From: Planctomycetota bacterium
Lineage (GTDB): Bacteria > Planctomycetota > UBA1135 > UBA2386
Direction: 5' to 3'
DNA: 36,416 bases
Assembly (NCBI GenBank): GCA_020851075.1
Contig: JADZDL010000455.1
Span: 1-36,416, forward strand
Below are positions 16,180 to 24,225 of the stretch, one piece after another. A program made the position numbers and the translations under genes. Position 1 is the stretch's first letter. Every line of letters begins with the position of its first letter. The notes under the pieces are model-generated. The model saw only the letters and a program-made list of their open reading frames with translations, was not told the origin of the DNA and made no database searches.

Positions 16180-16474
16180 TCCGAAGACCCTTGAGGAGGG
16201 CGCGAGACCCTCTGGGGCTGGGGATCGATATTACGCCCTATAGAAACTCCGAGTCGCAGAGGAACCCTAGTCTAAGATCTTCTATTCAGAGAACTTACAA
16301 CGATTGTCGCAGCTGCGGCTTGGCGCTCCAAAGTCCGGTGCCACCGGACTTTGCATGGGCCTTGCGAGGCATCTTGATCGCTTGCGAATCCTAGTCAAGC
16401 GCTTTCCGGCACCGCCACGACGGGAGGTTGGCACGAGGGCCCAGTACCGACTGCAAAACAGCGGTCAAAACGCG
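16180..16474. other. Longest intergenic region, AT-richer, with two hairpins
   Basis: 295 bases between the glycosidase start (-) and the GT4 stop (-). Positions of about 16228-16310 are clearly richer in A and T than the surroundings, consistent with the glycosidase promoter region. Two inverted repeats are present: a perfect 11-bp pair (16329-16353) and a 6-bp CGCTTG/CAAGCG pair (16379-16401). Neither is followed by a T-run on the minus strand. The 67-codon plus-strand frame here has no coding character. Confidence 0.55.
16329..16353. repeat. Perfect 11-bp inverted repeat with 3-base spacer
   Basis: CAAAGTCCGGT, spacer GCC, then ACCGGACTTTG. It lies about 120 bases downstream of the GT4 stop and about 150 bases upstream of the glycosidase start. 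It could be a factor-independent-like stem without the U-tract, or an operator for the glycosidase. Confidence 0.75.
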
Positions 16475-17833
16475 TCAGGCGCGCACCGCCGGCAGCGAAT
16501 GCCACGGATTCTCAACCGTCACACCACTCTGCCGCTGCACCGCGGCCCGCAGCACCTGCGCGAGCAACCCGGTCAGATGTCGCCGCGTAAAGGCCGCCAC
16601 CGCCTCGCGCGAACAACCTCGCACCGGCTCGCCGCGCGCATGCCTCTCGATCATCGTCGCCAACGCATCGCACAGCGCCTCGGCATCGGTGGCTGGCACA
16701 ACGATGCCGGCCCCCAGGCCGCGCACGAGATCCGCACCATCGCCCGGCGGCAGCGCGCAAAGCACGGCCCGCTCACTCGCCAGCGCCTCATAGAGTTTGC
16801 CGGGAACCACCAGCGCGCGCTCGCCCGCAGGCACGCCATGCAGCGGCACAAACACCCCGTCCGCGCCGCACAACGCCGCAATCGAGTCACGATGCGAAAT
16901 GTAGCCGTGCATCGATAGCCCATCGTTCAGCCCGAGCGCGTCGATCACTTCGCGATGGGTCGCGTCGACGTTGCCAAACAAGTGCACGCACAGCCGCCGA
17001 TAGGTGGCCGGCGAACGCTTCTTCAGCATCGACATCGCCTGCAGCAGATAGAACCCTGTGCGCCCCAACGGCTCGAGCTGCCGGTGGCGACACCACGACA
17101 GCGTGTTCCTGGTCAGGCCCGGCGCCGCATTCGCAGCGTGGAAGGTGCCCATGTGCACGAGCTGGAAGCGGCCATCGTCTGGCAACACCTTCGCCTGCTC
17201 GCGGGCAAAATCCTCTTCATCAAAACCATTGGGGATGACCACCGTTCGGGCCGGATCCGCCCCCAAGGCCACGTACGCGGCCGCGGCCTCCGGCACGTTC
17301 GCAATCACGAAGTCCGCCGCGCGCAGCGCTCGCTTCATGTGCGCCAGATCGTGCCGCGCGTGCAGGAAGGTGCGATATCGACGCCAACCATCCAGCGCCC
17401 ACGGATCGCGCAGATCGAGAATCCAAGGCAGATCGAATTCGCGCTTGAGGCGTTCGCCAATTCGATAACACGCATACGGCGACAACGTCGTCACGACGGC
17501 TTCGGGCTTGTGCTCCCGAACCATCGCTACGGCGCGCTGCGAGGCCGCGGCCGCCCATTCATCTTCGTCGATATGCAGACGCAGTTTGCGCAGTAGCCGC
17601 AACCGCCACGAAACGTGCTCGGGATCACAGACGCGTTCGACGTGTTCTGGCAGGTCCGCCAGCAGCGTCGGATCGTCATGCGGCGCGCTGGGATTGCGCA
17701 GGTTGGCACCGACACTCAACACGATCGGGTCGATGCCGTGCTCGGGCAGATACTTGCAGAACTTGGCAAACCGCTGCGTTCCCGCCCCACCTTTGGGCGG
17801 AAAGTAGTAGGCGACCACGAGCACGCGCGTCAC
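16475..17833 (-). CDS. Glycosyltransferase, GT4-like family
   Basis: A 452-residue GT-B-fold glycosyltransferase. The N-terminal domain begins 'RVLVVAYYFPPKGGAGTQR' with the glycine-rich acceptor loop, and 'PWILDLRDPWA' follows near 145. The C-terminal domain has 'FQLVHMGTFHA' and the nucleotide-sugar block 'VPGKLYEALASERAVLCAL' containing the conserved glutamate. It is cytoplasmic or membrane-peripheral and would transfer sugar from an NDP or UDP donor, probably to a surface glycan. The start is taken as GTG 17833, whose GTGA overlaps the stop of the GT2-like gene by four bases; the frame reaches 17884 upstream but the overlapping start is typical of coupled genes. Donor and acceptor are unknown. 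Confidence 0.88.
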   Translation of the reverse strand: MTRVLVVAYYFPPKGGAGTQRFAKFCKYLPEHGIDPIVLSVGANLRNPSAPHDDPTLLADLPEHVERVCDPEHVSWRLRLLRKLRLHIDEDEWAAAASQRAVAMVREHKPEAVVTTLSPYACYRIGERLKREFDLPWILDLRDPWALDGWRRYRTFLHARHDLAHMKRALRAADFVIANVPEAAAAYVALGADPARTVVIPNGFDEEDFAREQAKVLPDDGRFQLVHMGTFHAANAAPGLTRNTLSWCRHRQLEPLGRTGFYLLQAMSMLKKRSPATYRRLCVHLFGNVDATHREVIDALGLNDGLSMHGYISHRDSIAALCGADGVFVPLHGVPAGERALVVPGKLYEALASERAVLCALPPGDGADLVRGLGAGIVVPATDAEALCDALATMIERHARGEPVRGCSREAVAAFTRRHLTGLLAQVLRAAVQRQSGVTVENPWHSLPAVRA

Positions 17834-18618
17834 GGCGAACCTCGACCTGCTGCATGGTTGTGGCCGAGTTCGCGAGCCGCGCAACCCGCATCGGCACAGA
17901 CGTTGGTGTTGCGGCGCAGGCGATCCTTGCGGCGCCGCAAACGGATCGACAACCGGCGGAACCAGCTGGCGCGCTGTTCATCCTGCACGACGATCGTCGG
18001 CATCGGCAGCACATGCCCATACCGCGCGCCCCACTTCTCCAGCAGCCACTTCGAAGCGCGGTCGTAACTGGCATCGAGCTTGCCGGTAGACAGGTGCAGC
18101 AACGGTGCATCGATCGCCACGATGCGCAGACCGCGGCGATCCGCTTCAAAACACAGATCCGCGCCGTAGCAGTGGAAACCCGGCACCTCGACGCAGAACC
18201 GCAGGCCCGACGACTTCCGCACCGCGATCAGCACTTCGTCGAGCGCCACCACATCGTGCGGCAGGTCGCCCCAGAAACAGTGGCCGTTGGGATCGACGAT
18301 GTGCCCGTGAAACCGCCCGGAACGCTCGCAACCAACAAGCCCCGCCAGCGCGACCTCGGGCGGCAAAGCCGCCAGCGCGGCGGTGATTCGCGCCCAGAAG
18401 CCCTTTGGGAACACGACGTCCTGATGCACACAGAGCACCCAATCGGCATCAACCTGCTCGATGCCGTGGTTGAGCCCCTGCGCGGCGTTCCAGCCCTTCA
18501 CGTTGGGCTCGACCGCGAGCCACTGCGGGAATGCCGCCGCATCGGCCCGCAACGATGCCTGGCAGGCATCGAACTGGGCGCGGTCGTTGACCAGGGTTAC
18601 GAGGGCGAAGGAGGGCAA
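17830..18618 (-). CDS. GT2-like glycosyltransferase domain protein
   Basis: A 262-residue protein. The block 'ADWVLCVHQDVVFP' (about residues 58-71) is the D-x-D-like metal and nucleotide-sugar region of GT-A folds, here H-Q-D, after an N-terminal 'FALVTLVNDRAQFDACQASL' strand-helix. 'RFCVEVPGFHCYGADLCFEA' resembles the acceptor region. The C-terminus is short and basic (RRLSIRLRRRKDRLRR). The start is TTG 18618, lying inside the end of the pseudouridine synthase gene; no ATG or GTG is available upstream in frame. It overlaps its upstream neighbour by 22 bases and the GT4-like gene by four. A likely surface-glycan role is inferred from that pairing. Confidence 0.8.
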   Translation of the reverse strand: MPSFALVTLVNDRAQFDACQASLRADAAAFPQWLAVEPNVKGWNAAQGLNHGIEQVDADWVLCVHQDVVFPKGFWARITAALAALPPEVALAGLVGCERSGRFHGHIVDPNGHCFWGDLPHDVVALDEVLIAVRKSSGLRFCVEVPGFHCYGADLCFEADRRGLRIVAIDAPLLHLSTGKLDASYDRASKWLLEKWGARYGHVLPMPTIVVQDEQRASWFRRLSIRLRRRKDRLRRNTNVCADAGCAARELGHNHAAGRGSP

Positions 18619-19391
18619 CCGAACGATGGATCGGCGCGTAACCGATCGAGAACCGACGTGAGGTCCATCGGCAAAGGGTCGAAGAGTTCTAGATGCGTGC
18701 CAAGGGTCGGGTGCCGCATTGAGACCCGCTCCAGGTGCAGGAACAGGCGCGGCAGGCCAAACTTGTCGCGGAACGCGGCGTTGATCCTACCCTTGCCATG
18801 GGTGCTATCGCCAAGGATGTGGCGACCGCTGTGGTTGGCGTGACGTCGGATCTGATGGTACCGCCCCGTGAAGATGCGGCACCGCACGACCGCGCACAGA
18901 CGAAACTGCTCAACCAGCGTGAACTGCGTGCGCGCCTCGCGCGGAATGTCCTTCTCGTCCTGCAGCGGCCGATCGCAGAGCCAGCTGTCGCCGAGTTCGC
19001 GGTTGCTGCCCGGCCACCGCATCAGAGCCAGATAGTCCTTGTGCGCATCCTCCGCCGACAAGGAGGCCTGCAGCGCCGCCGCGGCGTCGGACGAGAACCC
19101 AAACAGCAGGATGCCCGACGTCGCGCGGTCGAGGCGATGGAACGGGTACAGGAACTTGCCGAGCTGGTCGCGCACGACCTGCAGCGCTGCCGCCTCGTCC
19201 GGATGATGCTTGTCGCGGTGCACAAGCAGGCCACTGGGCTTGCTGACCGCCACGAAGTCTTCTTCCTGGTGGATCACGCGCAGGGGCGGCTGTGGCTGGG
19301 GCGCCGGCGTATCCGGTGCCACAGCGGGTGCCGGGAGCGGGGAGTCCGCAAGCGGCTCAGTGGGCGTCGGGTCGGGCAGCGGTGCAGTCAT
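18597..19391 (-). CDS. truC: tRNA pseudouridine synthase, TruC-like (RluA family)
   Basis: A 264-residue RluA-family enzyme that converts a uridine in RNA to pseudouridine. The catalytic motif 'HRLDRATSG' is at 85-93 with D88 as nucleophile. The later blocks 'TGRYHQIRRHANHSGRHILG' and 'GDSTHGKGRIN' and the closing 'LFLHLERVSMRHP' fit TruC (tRNA Psi65) better than RluC/RluD. There is no S4 domain. Residues 1-36 form a proline- and alanine-rich extension before the domain begins at 'LRVIHQEEDFVAVSKPSG'. The start is ATG 19391; a TTG at 19430 is in frame. The stop overlaps the GT2-like start by 22 bases, so tRNA modification and glycosyltransfer genes are coupled. The TruC subtype is inferred, not proven. 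Confidence 0.83.
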   Translation of the reverse strand: MTAPLPDPTPTEPLADSPLPAPAVAPDTPAPQPQPPLRVIHQEEDFVAVSKPSGLLVHRDKHHPDEAAALQVVRDQLGKFLYPFHRLDRATSGILLFGFSSDAAAALQASLSAEDAHKDYLALMRWPGSNRELGDSWLCDRPLQDEKDIPREARTQFTLVEQFRLCAVVRCRIFTGRYHQIRRHANHSGRHILGDSTHGKGRINAAFRDKFGLPRLFLHLERVSMRHPTLGTHLELFDPLPMDLTSVLDRLRADPSFGCPPSPS

Positions 19392-19451
19392 CGGGGCGAG
19401 GATTGGAGCGGTCCCCGCCACCGAGCACAACGACCACGCGGGTTCTGGAGC

Positions 19452-20453
19452 TCAGGTGCGAATGCGGACGCGATTGCTCAGCGTCAGGCCCAGGTTGGCG
19501 AGGTTCCGCGGGTTCCAGGAGGTCGGCAAGGTCATGCAGGCGTGCTGCACGTAGAACTCGAGCCCCGGCGGCAAGGTGGGCACATCCGTCACCCACGGCC
19601 TCGGGGTGGACACGCCGGTGACGACACCCGGGACCGAAGCGATGATGCTGCTGAGGATCGGACAGCTCAGGACAATGCCGTTCGGTAGCGTCGGCGATGT
19701 GGTGGGCTGATCGCTGATCAGGAAGGCCGCGAACTGGCCGAGGCCTGTGGCCTCGAGGCGTGCGATGCTCTGCGGGGTGGTGGGCCGCAGCGCGGCAAGG
19801 TGCGCCCACACGTGAGTATCGCCGTCCACACCGGACAGCCCGCAAGGATCGCCGAGGTCCGTCGCGCCGTCCGCCCAGGGGCGTACGCTGACGTTTGCCG
19901 ACAGGCCCTGTGGATATTGAGCAAACACATTGCTCACTACCGCACCGATGTCGGCTGGCCCCGCTGCGAAGTCCCAGGTCACCGCGCGCTGCATGACGTT
20001 GAATCCATGGAAATAACCCACGATGGGCGAGCCATTGAGTTGCACGAAGAGGGCGTTGGATCCGGCGCCATCACCGCCTGAGTTCAGGCGCACAGAAATG
20101 TCAGCCGTCACGGTCGGAGGAGCGGTCAAGAGAAGGCTGATGTCCCCCGCAACGCGCATTAGGTTGCCCGTTCCAGGCCAAGAATAGCACCCGGTATTCA
20201 TAGACCAGTTTGCGCCAGACGCACCAAAGTTCGCATAGTAACTCGCCGTACCTCCCTGCGAGACTTGGAGCGAACACGCTGAGAACGGGCCCGGCGCCTG
20301 GGTCATCGACGCGCCCGGCGTGTTCGCCGGTGCATTGAGCCAGGTCGCCTCGAGCTGAGTATTCGCAACCAGCTGCGCATTGATGACTCCCTGCGCAGGA
20401 AGCGTAGTTACCGCGACACTGCCGAGAGCGAACGCTATCGATGAGATCTTCAT
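19452..20453 (-). CDS. Secreted protein of unknown function
   Basis: A 333-residue protein with a clear signal peptide ('MKISSIAFALGSVAVTTLPAQG', cleavage after the 'PAQ'). The mature part is small-residue and Thr/Ser/Gly rich with few charges, as in extracellular beta-sandwich proteins. It has four or so cysteines (for example in 'GPFSACSLQV', 'NTGCYSW' and 'DPCGLSG') that could form disulfides outside the cell. No enzyme motif is visible. The C-terminus 'GLEFYVQHACMTLP' followed by 'ANLGLTLSNRVRIRT' resembles the end module of other large secreted proteins of this kind. A ribosome site (GGAG, 20460-20463) six bases before ATG 20453 supports the start. Confidence 0.8.
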   Translation of the reverse strand: MKISSIAFALGSVAVTTLPAQGVINAQLVANTQLEATWLNAPANTPGASMTQAPGPFSACSLQVSQGGTASYYANFGASGANWSMNTGCYSWPGTGNLMRVAGDISLLLTAPPTVTADISVRLNSGGDGAGSNALFVQLNGSPIVGYFHGFNVMQRAVTWDFAAGPADIGAVVSNVFAQYPQGLSANVSVRPWADGATDLGDPCGLSGVDGDTHVWAHLAALRPTTPQSIARLEATGLGQFAAFLISDQPTTSPTLPNGIVLSCPILSSIIASVPGVVTGVSTPRPWVTDVPTLPPGLEFYVQHACMTLPTSWNPRNLANLGLTLSNRVRIRT

Positions 20454-20640
20454 GAGGCACTCCGTGATTAGCGAGAACGAACGACGAGCCTGCGCGTGAC
20501 GGAAACCTGACTCGCAACCGATTCAGCGCGGCACAATCGTGAACAATCGCAAACGCCCGTCTGCCGCCGGCTCCTGTCGCGCAGCTAGCACCAGCTGCGC
20601 CGGCGTCGAACCCACGCGCGGCATCCAAGTCGCGCATTCT
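20454..20640. other. Divergent intergenic region, 187 bases
   Basis: The spacer between the secreted protein (-) and acyl-CoA ligase (+) genes. It holds two copies of ACAATCG ten bases apart at 20533-20549. The heptamer also occurs inside genes elsewhere in the window, so no operator is claimed. No firm promoter is visible. Confidence 0.4.
20460..20463 (-). promoter_or_regulatory. Ribosome binding site for the secreted protein
   Basis: GGAG on the minus strand, six bases before the ATG at 20453, fixing that start. Confidence 0.65.
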
Positions 20641-22209
20641 ATGCGCCCCGGGAAACAGCGCGAGCAGGAATCCTCCTCCCCGCCGCAGTACACCGTTCCC
20701 GTGAACGTCTGGGACTTCCTAACCACCGCCGCCGCCAACCACCCTCACCACGAGGCGCTCCGCCAAGGACCGCGCGTGCACACGTACGCCGAGGCGCTCC
20801 AGCTCGCGACGCAGCTCGCGGCGACCCTTCATGAACGCGGCGTGAAGCGCGGCGATCGCATCGGCTGCCTGATGCACAACCACATCGACCACTACCTCGC
20901 GTACTTCGCCGCAGCCGCCACCGGTGCGATCCTCGTCTCGCTGAACACGCGGCTCGCGACCGGCGAGCAACAGAACATCCTCGCGCACAGTGAGTCGGTG
21001 TTGCTGCTGCACGACGACGCGCACGCGGCGCGCGCGACCGAACTTCGTTACGACCTCCGCGGCGGCAGCGTGTCGGTCGCCGACGCCATCGCCGCCGGCG
21101 ACGCGAGCACGTTTTCCCCAACGCTCGCCGCAGCCGACGAACCGGCACATCTGTACTACACGAGCGGCACGACCGGCTCCCCGAAGGGTGTGGTCCTCAC
21201 GCATCGCAACGTCTGCACGCACGCCCTCGCCGCCGTGCAAGAACTCGGCCTTTGCGCCACGGATCGCTGGGCCCACATCGCGCCGATGTTCCATCTCGCC
21301 GACGCCTGGGCGACGTTTGCGATCACGCACGTCGCTGGCACGCACGCCTTCCTGCCGCACTTCACGGCCAACGCTGCGCTCGACCTGCTCGCCGCCGAAC
21401 GCATCACGATCACCAACCTCGTGCCAGTGATGCTCAACCTCATGGTGAAGGAGCCCGGCGCCGCGAATCGGCCCTTCACGCTGCGCGTGATGCTGAGCGG
21501 CGGTGCGCCGATCGCACCCGACGTCGTACGGCGCATCCTCGATGTCTTCCGCTGCGACTACGTGCAGACGTACGGCATGACCGAAACGAGCCCCTACCTC
21601 ACGCTGAGCCTGCTCACGCCAGCGCTGCAGCAATTGCCGTTTGAGCAGCAACTGCATTGGAAGTGCAAGACGGGGCGACCGTTCTCTGGCGTGCAGCTCG
21701 AAGTCGTCGATGATGCAGGCAAGGCGATTCCCGCCGATGCGCGCACGGTTGGCGAAATCCGCGTCAAAGGCGCCACGGTCACGCGCGGTTATTGGCAGAA
21801 CCCCGAAGCCACCGCCGCCGCCTTCGACGCGCAGGGGTTCCTGCGCACGGGCGACCTCGCGACGATCGACGAACACGGCTACATCGACATCGTCGATCGC
21901 AAGAAGGACGTCATCAAGACGGGTGGCGAGGCGGTCTATTCGGTCGAAGTCGAGAACGTGCTCTACGCACATCCCGCCGTGCTCGAATGCGCCGTGTACG
22001 GCATGCCCGACGCGATGTGGGGCGAACGCGTCACGGCGGCCATCGTGCTGCGGCCCGGCTGCGCGGCGACGACGCAGGAGCTCATCTCGTTCTGCCGCGA
22101 CCGCATCGCGCACTACAAGGCGCCGAAGGAGGTGCGGTTCCTCACCGCGCTGCCGCGCACGGGGTCGGGCAAGATCACGAAGAAGGCGCTGCGCGAGAGT
22201 GCTGGGTGA
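20641..22209 (+). CDS. Acyl-CoA ligase (AMP-forming, ANL superfamily)
   Basis: A 522-residue enzyme that activates a carboxylic acid, probably a fatty acid, to acyl-AMP and then to acyl-CoA. Motifs in order are the P-loop-like 'YTSGTTGSPKG' (about 173-183), 'YGMTETSP', 'GYWQNPEAT', 'GFLRTGDLATIDEHGYIDIVDRKKD' split as a TGD block and an 'RKKDVIKTGGE' hinge, and the C-terminal catalytic lysine in 'TGSGKITKKALRE' (about K511). It is cytoplasmic or membrane-associated. ATG 20641 is preferred, but GTG 20701 just before 'NVWDFL' is equally possible because the family usually starts there, and the frame reaches 20539. No SD decides it. Substrate chain length is unknown. Nearby genes do not form a beta-oxidation operon. 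Confidence 0.9.
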   Translation: MRPGKQREQESSSPPQYTVPVNVWDFLTTAAANHPHHEALRQGPRVHTYAEALQLATQLAATLHERGVKRGDRIGCLMHNHIDHYLAYFAAAATGAILVSLNTRLATGEQQNILAHSESVLLLHDDAHAARATELRYDLRGGSVSVADAIAAGDASTFSPTLAAADEPAHLYYTSGTTGSPKGVVLTHRNVCTHALAAVQELGLCATDRWAHIAPMFHLADAWATFAITHVAGTHAFLPHFTANAALDLLAAERITITNLVPVMLNLMVKEPGAANRPFTLRVMLSGGAPIAPDVVRRILDVFRCDYVQTYGMTETSPYLTLSLLTPALQQLPFEQQLHWKCKTGRPFSGVQLEVVDDAGKAIPADARTVGEIRVKGATVTRGYWQNPEATAAAFDAQGFLRTGDLATIDEHGYIDIVDRKKDVIKTGGEAVYSVEVENVLYAHPAVLECAVYGMPDAMWGERVTAAIVLRPGCAATTQELISFCRDRIAHYKAPKEVRFLTALPRTGSGKITKKALRESAG

Positions 22210-22239
22210 GTGCGGTTGGCCCAGAACGGAGGTTTCTCC

Positions 22240-22737
22240 TCATTCCGCGCTACCGCAGCACTTCTTGAACTTCTTCCCCGAGCCGCACGGGCACGGATCG
22301 TTGCGTCCGGTCTTGTCCGCGCGGTGCACGAAGGTCCTACCCTTCTCGGTGATCGCCACCCCATCGCGGTGCGCCACGCCACTCTTCACGGCGGCAAGGA
22401 ATGCATCGCCGTGGGTATCGAGCGCCAGCCGAAGTTCGAAGCGATTGGTCACCACGGCGCTCTCGTCCAGCCACTGCAGGAATGCCGCCAGCACCGCGGG
22501 CACCGCCTCGGCGAGCGGGTCCTTCACGCCAAAGTGCCGCGGCAGCAGTTCGCACAGCGCGGTTCGCATCTCGTCGCCATCCAGGAATTGCGGCGGCTTG
22601 CCGAGTTCCTGGTAGCTGACCTGCAGGAAACGCTGCGCGATGGCGCGAATGTCGGCCGTGGTAGCAACGTCGATGCGCAGCGCTTGGGCTGAACCCAGGA
22701 ACGCTGCGGCATCCAGCAGAACGCGCGATTCACTCAT
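22240..22737 (-). CDS. SEC-C motif protein
   Basis: A 165-residue protein ending in a SEC-C zinc motif, '[19 protein letters not shown]' (C-x-C-x8-C-C), as found at the C-terminus of SecA and in many small proteins. The N-terminal about 140 residues are helical and have no recognised domain. The zinc motif often mediates binding to the ribosome or to other proteins; its role here is unknown. The start is ATG 22737; a TTG at 22755 is also in frame. It converges with the acyl-CoA ligase gene, the stops being 30 bases apart, and lies downstream of the methyltransferase gene on the same strand. Confidence 0.85.
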   Translation of the reverse strand: MSESRVLLDAAAFLGSAQALRIDVATTADIRAIAQRFLQVSYQELGKPPQFLDGDEMRTALCELLPRHFGVKDPLAEAVPAVLAAFLQWLDESAVVTNRFELRLALDTHGDAFLAAVKSGVAHRDGVAITEKGRTFVHRADKTGRNDPCPCGSGKKFKKCCGSAE

Positions 22738-22813
22738 CTGGCGCAGCGTAGCCAATCACCCGCGCAGCGCAGAGCGTGACTTTGCCGTTCAGCACGCCTG
22801 AATCGCGCCGCCC

Positions 22814-24139
22814 TCAGCGCCGCAGCACCACGATCCGGTTCGTATTCGTGCCGACCTTGTTGTTGTCGATGCCCCAGCAGTTCGCCGTCTTGGTGAACTC
22901 CTGCGCGTTGATCATCACGAGTTCGGGCACAAACCCCGCCGCCGCCGCCACGGGCACCACGGCCTCTTCGAGCCGCACCTTGCCGCCGCGCACTTCGCCG
23001 ACTTCGAACGCGACGTAGCCGCCGGGTCGCACGATGCGGAACAACTCGACGAACACCTCGCCCATCGCCTGCTGCCAGGCGGGCACCGTGCGCGCCATCT
23101 TTATCGGCACTGCGGCAGCGTTGATCCCGCAGAACCAGCAGCGCAGCCAGTTGTCGGCCGCGTATTGCACGATGTCGAGAAACGGCGGTGAGGTCACGAC
23201 GAGCTGCACGCTCGCGCTCGGGAGGGCGATCTTGGCGGCCGGACCCGTGGTCAACGCGGCCCGATTCGCGAGCCCCATCGTCTGCTTGCGCCACAGCGGC
23301 GCCACGTCCTGCAGCAGCGCCTTCGACTTCTTCGCGAGAATCGCCTTCACGTCGCGCGGCTCAGGCACCTGATTGCGTTTGCTGTTGATCTTGCGCTGCG
23401 CAGCGACCGACGTGGCCTGGTTGGGCGGCAGCGTGTAGACCGAGAAAAAGCCCGTCGAATGGCCCGTGAGGCGGTTTACGGCCACCATGCGGATCCAATC
23501 GTCGACGGCATCGAACGTGCCGTTTGCAGTGCGCTGCAGCAGGTACTCGCGCAGCGCGCAGATCGAACGCAGCGTGTCGGGGTGAAAGAACACGAGCAGT
23601 TCGTCGTCGAGCGGACCGTCGTAACGCAGCTCGAGTTCGGCGAGTCGCGCGAGGATCGCTGGCAACTCTGGCGGCGCGAGACGCGGCCTCACCAGCATCG
23701 CCGACAGCGGGTTCACGTCGTTGCCGCACGGGAAGCGCCCACGCAGCGCAGCTTCGAGTGGGGTCGTGCCGCGCCCCATGAACGGGTCGAGCACCGCGTC
23801 GCCGGGCTTCGACAACCGCTCGAGGAAGAACGCCGGCAGCGACGGCTTGAAGCACGCGCGGTAGCTGACTTCGTGCAGGCTGTGGCCTTCGCGCTGCGCC
23901 GAGGTCCAGAACTCGTTTGTGAAGGTCGGCACCGGCGCCTGGCCGTCGATCGCCAGAGTGCCGAGCAACGATCTGGCTCCAAACTGGGCGAACGTCGCCA
24001 GGTCCTGGGCCAGGGACCCTGGAGGGTGGTCGGGCGCCAGTTCTGGAGAGAGTTCGCTCACCCGCCCATGCGACCGGCCGGGGTCGGGGGTTGCAAGCGC
24101 GGGCCCCGATCGGACCAAGAACCGGCGGGAAGATTCCAT
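22814..24139 (-). CDS. Orphan DNA methyltransferase (N6-adenine/N4-cytosine type)
   Basis: A 441-residue predicted SAM-dependent DNA amino-methyltransferase. Motif I for SAM binding is 'DPFMGRGTT' (118-126) and motif IV for catalysis is 'TSPPF' (316-320), followed by 'DIVQYAADNWLRCW'. The order, motif I before motif IV, is not the permuted beta-class order. A leading 'TNEFWTSAQREGHSLHEVSYR' region (about 74-94) belongs to the same family. A long spacer of about 190 residues between the motifs is likely the target-recognition part. No restriction endonuclease or specificity subunit lies beside it. ATG 24139 is the first ATG within the conserved-looking part; the frame reaches 24235, nine bases past the start of the divergent gene. 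Methylation of a specific site is inferred. Confidence 0.85.
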   Translation of the reverse strand: MESSRRFLVRSGPALATPDPGRSHGRVSELSPELAPDHPPGSLAQDLATFAQFGARSLLGTLAIDGQAPVPTFTNEFWTSAQREGHSLHEVSYRACFKPSLPAFFLERLSKPGDAVLDPFMGRGTTPLEAALRGRFPCGNDVNPLSAMLVRPRLAPPELPAILARLAELELRYDGPLDDELLVFFHPDTLRSICALREYLLQRTANGTFDAVDDWIRMVAVNRLTGHSTGFFSVYTLPPNQATSVAAQRKINSKRNQVPEPRDVKAILAKKSKALLQDVAPLWRKQTMGLANRAALTTGPAAKIALPSASVQLVVTSPPFLDIVQYAADNWLRCWFCGINAAAVPIKMARTVPAWQQAMGEVFVELFRIVRPGGYVAFEVGEVRGGKVRLEEAVVPVAAAAGFVPELVMINAQEFTKTANCWGIDNNKVGTNTNRIVVLRR

Positions 24140-24225
24140 GCCATGGGACTCAAGGCGTCGCCGCCGAGCGTCGAAGAAGACCACATTCGGGCTCGCCCCC
24201 GGACCTTCTCGCTCAGAACTCCCCC

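Noticed and set aside
13255..16194. A 979-codon plus-strand open frame
   Set aside because: It runs antisense to the dehydratase and glycosidase genes, both of which have strong family motifs; the antisense translation has none.
16191..16394. A 67-codon plus-strand frame in the 16.2-16.4 kb gap
   Set aside because: No ribosome site, no conserved-looking sequence, and it covers the inverted repeat region.
16371..16410. Possible tRNA T-arm-like GCGAATCC near a hairpin
   Set aside because: No acceptor stem, anticodon loop or GGTTCGAATCC core could be folded around it.
20533..20549. Two ACAATCG copies ten bases apart, as a possible operator
   Set aside because: The same heptamer occurs inside coding genes elsewhere in the window (for example near 2268 and 29845), so it is not specific.
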